This document shows, in pieces, positions 21,835 to 31,579 of a DNA stretch of 64,000 bases. A program made the translations under genes and the position numbers. Within the stretch, counting starts at the first letter, position 1; every line of letters begins with the position of its first letter. This DNA is from Bryopsis sp. KO-2023 (taxonomy: Eukaryota; Chlorophyta; Ulvophyceae; Bryopsidales; Bryopsidaceae). Under the pieces are notes generated by a model, which saw nothing but the letters and a program-made list of their open reading frames with translations, did no database searches and was not told the origin of the DNA. The DNA is taken from positions 2,294,001 through 2,358,000 of the forward strand of contig BSYQ01000011.1 of the NCBI GenBank assembly GCA_030272585.1, in the 5' to 3' direction.

Positions 21835-23922
21835 TATGTGTGCCACACCAGACCTATGTCAATCAATCAATGATTACATGTTGCCTGAGGAGCCACCAGA
21901 CCTATGTATGAAAAAAGGATTCGTCTGGTACCGCACTCGAGCCGCCGGTTCCTCTACCCAGACTGTTGTGGAAACCGGTATTGACCTGACGTCGTACCCA
22001 TCCATGGCATTCACAATCGATGCCCAGGAGGGTTGTAAATCTTGATCGCTACGTACATGCCTCTATCATAAAGGCTGCTATGGTATTTAGGTTGATTGAA
22101 TTGGATTTCGCTAAAGGATTGGATTTGATTTTATTTTTTGCCACATTGTTTTGCACTCCACAGGGTGGTGGACTCGTGAATGCAAATGATATGAGGCGCT
22201 TTTTTCCCCTGGCCTGCCCACTCCTTCTCACACACAATCATTAGCGTTTGTCATTATCATCTTCATTATTTCCAGCCTAAAGGCTCGACCCAAATCAACC
22301 TCAACACAGTTCATCCACAACGTCAAGTGCGTTTTTCAAAAGTCAAAAAAGATTTTCTGGGGTGGTTTGGAGGCTGGAAGAAACTTCCAGACCGTGTTTC
22401 GTGCCTTGGATAAATTCAAGAGGTGTTGGACCAACACCAACACTGTTGGATGTTTTGGGGGAGTGCGATCCTGGAGTCAAGTGTTGTCTTTTTACAAGAT
22501 TCTAGGTGAGAAACAAAGACTGGGGGCACCCAGATTTTAATACCCGGCGAAAAGGGGTGATCGAAAATCACTTGATAACATGTCCTGTGTTGTTTTACTG
22601 CTGGGGCTCAGGCCCAGAAACATTGCTGCTGCAGTTCATCATTTACAAATTCCTTTTTGTTCAGTTATGGGGAAGAAGGGGTTTTCTGGATTTTCTTAGG
22701 GTGCCTTTGCTATATTTCTCATGATTATGATCCATCAGATTATGTATGATTCATCTTGGATCCATCTGGCATGGATCCAAGATGCCTGGATTCTGTTTCC
22801 TGAATTTTGAGATTCCATGAAGTCTGATGGGGACCAGCCAAAGCGCAAGAACCCGATCTTTTCAAAGAGTTCGATGGAATTGGGGCATCCAGGCAGAAAT
22901 GGAGAGCTTTCGATGGTGGGTTGTGGTGATTTTACGACCATTTGGTGAAGGTGACCTGTGCTTTCTCCCGAGGTTGATTTTGTGGACCGATCTGGCTGCA
23001 TGTTTGTTTTTTAGACAATTCATTGCTCCATTCCACTCAGCACTGTTGCTCTGTTGTCCTTAAAATTATTGCAATACTCTATCCAATTGGATGGATGTGT
23101 TTCATCCTTGCAGGACCCTGAAGATTTTTCTGTTTATCTTTCCCATCAGGGGCATGTGGATAATCTTCCCCCAGGAAATCCTGGACTTCGCATTCATGGA
23201 AAATCAGTGACCAGTTGAACACTAAATTGGCAACAAGGTTAGAGTGTGAGAAGAGGTGTCGCTCCGAGATGATATCCCAAGTCAGACAGCTATTGAACAT
23301 TGATCGTGGATTGGGAAGAGCTGTTCATGTTCGAAAGAAAATCTTCATTTTCGGAGGGTCCACAAACCTTGACAAAAAAAAAAACAGAGGCCAAATTCAT
23401 GGAGAACCCTGAATGATCGAAGAAAATGCGATGCCATCAGTGAAAAATATGTGGGGATGGTATTTTGAGGCTTCGGGACCTGGATCTTCAGGAGATTGCT
23501 GTCACCACAGATCGGGGCATTTCAGTTTAGTTTCTGGAGGACATTTGTTCGATGTGTTTTTTGGGCTCTGATGTGTTCAGAGAGGATGGAAGGTTGAGTA
23601 AATGGTATCTCAATGACTGAAGGGGTTATTTGGGGTTATTTATGGCCAGATTGGTGGGTGTTGGGGTTAATCAGCTCATATCCTGTTGGGAGAGGACAAA
23701 ACAACGTCGCGCTCTTTGGATAAAATAGGAGGAATTCGAATTCGAAACGATAGTCGCGAGTCGCTCGCACGTGCGCGAGTTGAGATGAGGATGAGTTCCG
23801 CGGTGGGGATGCTGTTATGGTGGGCCTCGCTTATCCTTCCTCAACCGCCACTTATCGTTCCTTCAGTCTTGCCCCTCCGTCGACAGCTCCTGGACGTGTT
23901 TTTTTGAGAGACTTGAACAAGG
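21835..23922. other. Spacer upstream of the ankyrin gene
   Basis: Mostly non-coding. 21900-22030 is open on both strands in GC-richer sequence without a recognisable domain. 22050-23680 has only short frames. 23690-23920 is GC-richer with clustered CGCGAG/CTCGCAC words just upstream of the ankyrin gene start, so it is the likely promoter/5' UTR. Confidence 0.45.
21846..21907. repeat. Tiny retroposon-like insertion with 14-bp flanking repeats
   Basis: CACCAGACCTATGT occurs at 21846-21859 and 21894-21907. The 34 bp between them is the reverse complement of the dispersed repeat tail (CATGTAAT, then ATTG units). This looks like a severely 5'-truncated short retroposon with its target duplication, in minus orientation. 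Confidence 0.5.
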
Positions 23923-25522
23923 ATGGTTCGGTTTACGAGTCTTGTTGTGGGAGGCATCCTTCTCGCCCTCGCCGTCGTTGGGAACGTCAGTTGCGCAGAT
24001 CCAGGAATGGACAAAGACATGGCCAACGCCGCTGTGTCTGTGAAAAGAGTAAGAGTAGGTAAGTCCAATCTCCTATGTTTGTCGCTATTTTGCGACATAC
24101 ACGTACATCCATACATACACGTAGGGATGGGAAAATTACGCCAAGAGAATTTGGCGTAAGTAATTGCGTAATACGTAACGTAATACGCGTAATGGCGTAA
24201 CAGTTCACGTAACAAGGCATGATGAGGTGCAAATTTCGCGTAATAGCTATGAAAAGTTGCGTAATGAGCCCTTCCCCTAAGTGCTTCTTGAATATTTTTT
24301 GCAAAGGAGAGCTTAGATACACATTCTTCCACGTTATAAGGTGAAATGGGCGCTCCTGGGAAGGATTCTGAAATGTCAATCCTCCTAAATTGCATTTTTA
24401 AATAATCTTAACATGAATATCTTTATATGAAATGTGATTAGAATCCGAAAACATTGTATAAATCTCAAAGAGTGTGTTTTGGGAACATAGAAAAAGAAAA
24501 AGTGATCAAAAGTTTTGACACGATTCACTTCAAACGGAATAAAAATGAAATAATGATAAAAATGGGACAATTTTTTTACGGTTGAGGGTTTGCAGATCGC
24601 GTAATTACGCGTAAAGTTTACGCAGGAAACGTAACCTCGTAAGCTTACGCTACCCCCAGCGTAATTTCGCGTAATTACGCGTAAAATTACGCGTAAATTC
24701 TGGCGTAAGGCGTAATGTCCCATCCCTACATACACGTGTATGTCGCTATGTTTGTGCGCAGGTTTCGCTGGACGTGACAATATTGCTTTTCGATCTTTCA
24801 GCCTTCCAGAAAGAGCCCAGTCTGAATTTGTCTGGACGCAAGTTGCGGCAGACGAGGGACCAAGAGGTATGCATACGCAGAGCCAATCATGTTTGAGCAA
24901 GTGAAGGCAGATAAACTCTTCTGAGCCTTCGTGCCTACTGAGTTCTTCTTTTCCTGTGTTGGTAGTTGTTGGTGGCTGCCATTCTCCGTGGTGACAGGAG
25001 GGCAGTGCCAGACTCGCCAAGAAAACGGATGTGAACGCTCCCATTCAAGTCGGGGAAGTCACCGCTACGCCGCTGGAGATTGCGGTCATCTTTAGAAGGA
25101 GCGACTTGATTCCTGTGCTCGTCAAGGCAGGCGCCAACCCCAACCTTATCAGCCGTGACACCACTCCCCTTGGTGGAGCCATCGCTTTTGGAGACGTAGC
25201 CACGGTGAAGACTCTCCTCAAAAATGGCGCAGATCCCGAACTGAAGAACCCAATCATAACTGCTGTGCTCCTTGGCGAGGCTCGCATCGTCACTCTGCTG
25301 ATTAGAGCCGGGGTTGATCCAAACGATAAAAAACTGAAGATTGGAAGGTTTCCACTTCTTCATACGGCCTCCGCCTTTGGAAAACTCGATGTTGTGGATG
25401 CGCTTGTTGCTGGTGGAGCGGACACCTCGGTCAGGGTGGATGGCTTCGATTACAAAGGGGTTCGATGCTTATGCCTGGCCAGTGAAGACGCAGACATCGA
25501 GGAGTTGTGCACTTCCTGCTGA
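23923..25522 (+). CDS. Secreted ankyrin-repeat protein
   Basis: Three exons, 23923-24058, 24802-24866 and 24998-25522, phases 1 and 0 (241 aa). The N-terminus is a classic signal peptide (residues about 1-25, hydrophobic core LVVGGILLALAVVG, cleavage near SCA). Ankyrin repeats fill residues about 78-225: TPLEIAVIFRRSDLIPVLVK, TTPLGGAIAFGDVATVKTLL, an imperfect one from ITAVLLGEARIVTLLI, and PLLHTASAFGKLDVVDALV, with the usual GADP/GANP turns. Ankyrin repeats bind proteins; the partner is unknown. A signal peptide on an ankyrin protein is uncommon and suggests secretory or endomembrane placement. Intron 1 contains a 607-bp hAT-like element. The stop lies only 110 bp before another element. Confidence 0.8.
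24122..24728. mobile_element. Non-autonomous hAT-like element 3 (TTACGCGTAA array)
   Basis: 607 bp inside intron 1 of the ankyrin gene. Terminal inverted repeats begin TAGGGATGGGA and continue ATTACGCC on both sides. The 8-bp target duplication CATACACG lies at 24114-24121 and 24729-24736. Subterminal regions (24132-24270 and 24595-24715) are packed with CGTAAT/ATTACG/ACGCGTAA words in both orientations. The middle 300 bp is AT-rich and unique. No ORF. Confidence 0.87.
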
Positions 25523-25632
25523 TTTTGAGTAGCGCTGGTAGTGCAGAAACTTGTCACGGAATTTGCCCAGGCAAATTTTGTTTTTTATTGCGGATGGGGA
25601 ATCCGAAACAGATGCTAGACAGGGGTCGGCAG

Positions 25633-26885
25633 CAGACCTGGGCCCGACCGGACCGGCAGCGAAAAACCGGTCCGGTCCGGTCCAACCTGTCCATGGACCG
25701 GCTGACCTGTCCGGTCCAACGAAAAAACGCCGGTCCTTGCAAGACCGGACAGGTTGTGACCTGTCCGGTCCTGTCCACTCCGGTCCAGTCAACCTCGGAA
25801 ATCTGCAGAAATCTGGACCGGTTTTCTGACAGATTTTCCGTTTTTAGACAGGTCACACCCACATTTCGCCTTTATTAGACCGGCGATGTGACCTGTCTAA
25901 AACCGGAACGACCCTGTCTTGACAGGGTTGTTCTCCTGTTTTAGACCGGCTCCAGGTCGGTCTGGACAGGTGGGCTGCCTGTCCAGACCGACCTGGAGCC
26001 TGTCTAGAACAGGTCGCACAATTAAGCACTTTTAACGTGCTAATTGTGTATCAATCGATTGGGAACTGATTCAATTGATTAAAGAACGAAGTATTATTTA
26101 TTATATGCATTTTTAATGCATGAATGACGTGAGCCAAGCCCACCAGCCACCGACTAGAGGGAGTCGGTCGACTCAAGGAGGATTCGAACGCGGGTTGGCT
26201 AAGCCCGAGTCGAAGACACTATCGCTAGTGGACCCCACCACAGGGACGCTCAAAAGGGGGCCGTTACTTTTAAGTACCCGTTTAATTTTGGAAAATTAAA
26301 CGGGTACTTAAAAGTAACGGCCCCCTTTTGAGCGTCCCTGTGGTGGGGTCCACTAGCGATAGTGTCTTCGACTCGGGCTTAGCCAACCTGCGTTCGAATC
26401 CTCCTTGAGTCGACCGACTCCCTCTAGTCGGTGGCTGGTGGGCTTAGCTCACGTCATTCATGCATTAAAAATGTATATAATAAATAATACTTTGTTCTTT
26501 AATCCATTGAATCAGTTCTCAGTCGATTAACACATTAAAAAGTGCTTAATTGTGTGACATGTTCTAGACAGGTGCCAGGTCGGTCTAAAACAGGTCATAT
26601 TGGGCGTCACATCGGTCTAAAACAGGGTCACACCGGTCTAAAACAGGTCACACGAGTATGACCGTACTAGACAGGCGACAACCTGTCTGGAAAGGTCAAA
26701 TCCGGTCCAGAAAGGTCAAATCCGGTCTAGAAAAGGTGGCCTTTACTAGACCGGATTTGACCTTTCTTGGACCGGATTTGACCTTTCCAGACCGGATTTG
26801 ACCTGTCTAAGAAAGGTCAAATCCGGTCCAGAAAGTGGTTGCCGGTCCTGTCCGGTCCGGTCCAACGGGTCGGCGCCCAGGTCTG
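25633..26885. mobile_element. Non-autonomous hAT-like element 2 (GACCGG array with tRNA-like palindrome)
   Basis: 1253 bp. Ends CAGACCTGGGC and its exact reverse complement GCCCAGGTCTG; 8-bp target duplication GTCGGCAG at 25625-25632 and 26886-26893. Both flanks of the element (25645-25980 and 26590-26875) are dense arrays of GACCGG/CCGGTC and GACAGG/CCTGTC words in both orientations. The centre is a palindrome with arms of about 300 bp (separate entry). It has no coding capacity. Confidence 0.87.
25984..26590. repeat. Large palindrome with paired tRNA-like sequences
   Basis: Near-perfect inverted repeat centred at about 26290, with arms of about 300 bp and almost no loop. Each arm holds a tRNA-like tract. 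In the right arm (+) an A-box-like TAGCGATAGTG lies at 26354-26364 and a B-box-like CGTTCGAATCC at 26391-26401 (one mismatch to GGTTCGAATCC). The left arm carries the same tract on the minus strand (B box at 26180-26190). The A-to-B spacing is shorter than in an intact tRNA, and I cannot fold a full cloverleaf, so it is not called as a tRNA gene. Confidence 0.75.
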
Positions 26886-26893
26886 GTCGGCAG

Positions 26894-29704
26894 TGCTTAT
26901 TTTAGTTGGCTGGTTTGTCGTGTAAACATCGGGTGTAAATAGTCGCACTTGTTTTTGTGGATGATGTTGTGCCGAGATGGACCTCCTGTCGAGCTGACCC
27001 AAACCCTGCTCTTTGGCGTTCAATCCCATGCCCATTCACGCTCAGGACTTTAGCTCTTGTCGCCTTTCGGACTGCGGAACGCTGTTTAAGAAGCAACGAG
27101 CTTCAAGGAACGGTGCCATGTCCAAAAGGATACACCAGTATCACTGAACACGAGGAAGACCAGTTATACGCTCGACAAGGTCTTCCATGTCCAGACGATG
27201 TTCATTTCTCTTGTGCATTTTTGGGCCATGCATGTAAGCAAAATGAAAATGGAACTGCGAGCACCACAGCACTTGGGATTACACGGGGCAATACATCGGT
27301 TATGCGGTGGGGCTGGGGAATACTCGCCCTAACCTTGTCAATTGACAGCGTTTTTGGTAACTGAGGTCCAAAAGGACATTGAAGAAACGATGCTGGTTGT
27401 TTGGGAATAGCACCTTATACCATCCGAGTTTGAAATCCATCCTCTCCTCGACTTTTTTCTCCGACGTTATGGCTGGTGCATAGACGTTTATGAGAATAAA
27501 CTTCCCCAAAAACCTGCCTTCCGAGTCCAGTTCAGGAATCTCCTCCAAATCAACGGCCTCTAGAGCATCCACTACAAGCAACATTATTCTTAACCTCGAT
27601 TCCAGACCCCCACCCCAACCCCATGCCAGCAAATGTGAAGCGACCTTCCTTACCCCCCCCGGAATTATGGCCAAATAGTACTATTTTTTGGGGGGGGAAA
27701 TCATTCTATGTTGGAGATCGGAAAAACCTCAAAGAAAAGTGATACAAACATGGCTGTCATCAAAATGATTCGTTTTCCAAGAGAGATTCACTCGCAAGAG
27801 TCAACTGAGTTTTTTTGGACATCCCTTCTGTTAATCGATGTGATTTTCTTCACTGCAGTCACTGCTGTCGCACAAATTGTATTATCACGAGGCAACAACT
27901 GAAGAAAATTTTCTGTATATTTAAATATACATGAATATTCAACGAACACCTTTGTCCATAACAACTAGTTCCCAGTCATTAACCATATCAACTCGACACT
28001 GCTTTGGCATTAAAAATTTAAGATATCACATCTTGCGCTTCAAACCTGTACAGTTCTTCGGCAAGAAAAGCGAAAAACCAAGAGAAATAGATAAATTACG
28101 CAGAAACCACAATTCTGTCCTTGTTTATGTTCGACCTCTCGCAAGCATTTTGGAAGACTCACAACCCCTCGCTTTATTTGTTGGAGCAACGACCCCTTCA
28201 TCATATTTGGGACACCCATTGGTCGATATCGTATTCGTAATGGCATTATTGAAATAGTCGGATGCTAATCTTAAAGTTCACAGAGACAGAACCAAAAGAA
28301 AGGTTTTGCAAGGTGACTCTTCAACGATATGGTTTCCCCTTATACATTTCCCTCCAATAGGAAATATCTAGCTTATAAGCGACCCAGAGAAAAGTCTTCC
28401 CATCAATTAGAGACTTTCCACCCGTCAAACGCTGAAAGTCGTCGCCCCAGTTTCTGTCCTCCATTCAACCGTCACATTTTATTTTATCTCCAACGACATT
28501 TCCCAGAATTCCCCGTTCCGCGAATTCTGTCACATTTCCCGTTATCACTGATTCTAGCCTTGATCCTTTCCATATTTCTTTGATGTCCACAAGCTGCAGC
28601 TTTTGTCCAAAAAATACTTTGTGTTTCTTCGGGCAATTACTGGGAGCTGTAGCGGGCGGTACAAAATGTGTGTGGGTTCAAGTTCCTTTGGTTGGTTGAT
28701 GAGCCAACCAAAGAAAACGTCGGCAATCTCTTTTAGCTTAATTATTTTTCTTTGGACTGGTGGGATTTTCTTTGTCCAGGGAGTTTTCTTTCGGGTGGGT
28801 TTTTTGTTGTTCTTACCTTGTATTACTCTGGCATTATGGGGGCTCTTTTTGCTGTAATTGATTGATTGGTTGACGAGCCGAATGAACATAAATTACATTG
28901 TGGAGGAGTATCGCCAAATAAAAAACTACTGAGTTGGTGGAATGCATTTGCCCCGTTGCTATCTACTCCACGATCGACGTGGGCTGACATGCGCGCATGA
29001 CAGACTGAAATCATCGGCCGTGCCCTGGCAACGGGGGTTGTGCGGAATGCATTGTGCAAAACACAGTGTAGATTACGTATTACGTTGCGAGACGGGACGT
29101 GCAGCTACACAGTCCAACGATCGATCCTGGCTCAAAAGATGTTTCTGTGTCGGTGGTTTTAAACATATTTGTTTCCTACCAGTGCATTTCAGTTCAGATT
29201 GTTGCCATCAGCGCACCACCTCGGTTGCTTTTGCTCCGGTTGCTGGACGCATAAATTTTCACAGCAACCCTGGATTGAACGCTGGTGGCGGCTGACAGCA
29301 TGCTGAGATGGAGAATCCTTCTTTCGTTTGCGATGCTGTTTCTGTGTGTCTTTGAGGTACCATATCGTCTTTCCAAACTGTAGCGTCACCCAGTTCCGAT
29401 GAGCTGGCCAACGCCAGTAGCGGTCTTCAAAATCAGCGCGACACAATAAATACAACACTGTAGAATAGAGAATTTGCCATGGATCGAATTCGCCCCACAG
29501 CAACCAGCAACAAGAAGTTCCTAGTCAGCAAGAAAACCCAGTATGCCCGGGAGACGCCGAAATTGAAAAGGCCACGTGCCAATCTCAGTGCCAGCTGACA
29601 TCCTTTTAAAGTGAAAAATGGGGGGGGGGGACGTTTTGCATAGTAAAATTTTCTTTAAAAAAATAAAAATAAAGGGCTCAAAAAACAAGTTTGTTGGTGT
29701 GCAG
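26894..29704. other. Low-gene region with fragments
   Basis: A plus frame about 27089-27364 encodes cysteine-containing sequence (VPCPKGYTS, LPCPDDVHFSC, HACKQNENGTAS) with a hydrophobic end (WGWGILALTLSI). It might be a terminal exon of a surface protein, but no partner exons were found. A nuclease-like fragment lies at 27405-27575. From 28850 to 29600 only short frames occur. 29490-29600 in one frame reads ENPVCPGDAEIEKATCQSQC and may be an upstream exon of the following hydrolase gene, but its donor site is unclear. Confidence 0.35.
27405..27575 (-). pseudogene. AP endonuclease 2 / ExoIII-like fragment
   Basis: The minus-strand reading IPELDSEGRFLGKF, FILINVYAPAI and FKLGWYKVL matches the central strand-turn region of the endonuclease/exonuclease/phosphatase fold, especially APE2 (DSEGR then LINVY-P then FK-x-x-YK). 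The catalytic His/Asp motifs before and after are absent nearby. Likely a relic or a single exon of a dispersed gene. Confidence 0.4.
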
Positions 29705-31579
29705 ATATGCTCCAGTAAAGAAGTGGAGGTTGTTGCGTCGGATCCCACTGATTTTGACAGTGCTGTGGCTGGCTATGAAGCTTGGGTGGATTCCAAACCT
29801 TATGCAAAGTTCATTGAAAAGACCAGGGACTGGGTTTGCCTCTATCATTTCTTGGTGTTGATGACACCTGCTTGTATGGCTCCCCAAGGGGGCAACCTCG
29901 ATCCAAAGTTGTGCTGCGGTGCAATAAAGGCTTTCGTTCAAGAGGACCAAGGAAAATGCTTGTGCCAAGATAGGGTGAGACCCCCCCTCCCCCCAACACC
30001 CCTATGCTGGTCAGAGCAATGAAGGAAAACCTGAGCTTGACATATCAAAATTACGGCGTTTTTGCATGCCAAAAGTTGATTTTCAGTCACATGTGTGGTG
30101 TTTGCTTTTCCATCAGGTGGCTTTAAACCCCGCCGTCTTTCCATTCACTCTTGGGGTCGTCAAGGAAACAAAGTGTGATATCACTTTTCCGATCCCCGAG
30201 GTTTCGGACCCCATGATGCTACCTAGGGCAATCGCCGCTTCTCCAGTCTGTGAGGGGGTCCCTCGAACTGCTGGTTTCACAATAAATCCCAAATTCTTCG
30301 AAGGAGCAGCAAACACCGACCCTGAGGAACTCCCTTCTTTCCGCGAGCTGTTCACCCCCCCTCCCTCTGGACCCTTCCCTACCAGCTACACGGCAGTCAA
30401 TGTAACTCGACCCACCGAATCCATCCTGGTCAACAATTTCTCCACACCCACTACCTTCCAGGCCTTGGTATTCTACCCATCCGATAAGAACCTGGAAGAA
30501 AACATCGATCCAGAAACTGGGGCCGTGGGGAGCCCAGTGCTTGCAAACGTTGGAGGGAAATTCCCGATCGTGGAATTTTCGCCAGGTTTTACTGGGCCCC
30601 CCCAGATATTTATATTGATGATGAGCCATTTGGCATCCTTTGGGATGGTAGTGATTTCCCAGGAATCCACTTCTCAGCTCAGAGGCTCAAATGACCGGGC
30701 ATTTTCGGAGGCCTGGGCGGATGATATGGCCTTTGGATTGCTGTATCTCAAGAATGAAGGGTATAATTCTCGGTCTTTTTTGCACAATCGGGTGGACAGT
30801 ACCAGGGCTGGGATTGGAGGTGAGGAGGGCAATTTCCCTTGGCCCCATCTATATTATTTTTTCTTAAAGAAAAATGCTTCTTAACAGTTTTTTTATATTT
30901 ATCTATTCATTTTTATTTATTTTTTTGGGGGGGGAGGGGATTTAATCCATTTGAAAGAAGAAAACCTGGTTTCGGAGGCCATGTACGTGAGTGAGCTGTA
31001 TTCCCTGTGGAGTTTCTTGAAAAAACATATATAGAAAACAAAGTAAAAAACAAAAAAACAAAAAAAACCAAAGTTGTTTGCATTTTTTGGAGGATTTTTT
31101 TTATTTTATTTTTTTCCGGTGAAGCATATGCGGTAACCGAATGAGTCAAATTTTTTTCTGCAGGGCATTCCTTTGGAGGTGCGATGTCGTTCCCTGCTGC
31201 AAGAAGGGCTGTGGATTTGGGGATAGGCGTGCAAGCCGTGGTTTCCCTTCAACCCAGTTGCGTTCCCTTTGCCGGCATTTGCGACTTGGCTGGAGATGCA
31301 GGCTTGGATAAACTCCAGGGAGTTGATTACCTGGTCGTCAGTGGGTCTGCCGATCTGTCAGCATTGCCTTCTCATGCGGAGTATTTTGCCAGCCTGGTGC
31401 AGCCGACCGTCACTCCAAAAAATCTCCGAGGGGTGAATCATTGCTTGGTGGAGTTGGACCCCAAGTTTTGGCTGCTCGGTGGCGATTGTGGAATCGGACA
31501 GATTTCCCCAATGGAGCAGGCAAAGCAGGTCCAAGAGTTGACCGGGGAGTTTTTCAAAGACAAGCTTGTGGACTCATAA
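29705..31579 (+). CDS. Alpha/beta hydrolase (PAF-acetylhydrolase/chlorophyllase-like) with N-terminal lipid-transfer-type cysteine domain, 5' end incomplete
   Basis: Exons 29705-29974, 30117-30819 and 31164-31579 join in phases 0 and 1 (462 residues visible). The first exon starts in phase 0 without an ATG, so at least one upstream exon is missing. Residues about 55-110 carry a pattern like the plant eight-cysteine motif of lipid-transfer/seed-storage proteins: C-x12-CC (LDPKLCC), then KCLC, then KETKC. The rest is a serine hydrolase: oxyanion region VEFSPGFTGPP, nucleophile elbow GHSFGG (the intron splits the glycine codon before HS), likely acid in VSGSADLS, likely base His in GVNHCLVEL. 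The topology fits PAF-acetylhydrolase II and chlorophyllase-type esterases acting on lipid esters. The fusion to a lipid-transfer-type domain is unusual and suggests an extracellular or lumenal lipid esterase. Confidence 0.72.

Noticed and set aside
26341-26420. Possible tRNA gene in the element 2 palindrome
   Set aside because: A-like and B-like boxes exist, but I could not fold an acceptor stem and full cloverleaf, and box spacing is short. Kept as tRNA-like only.
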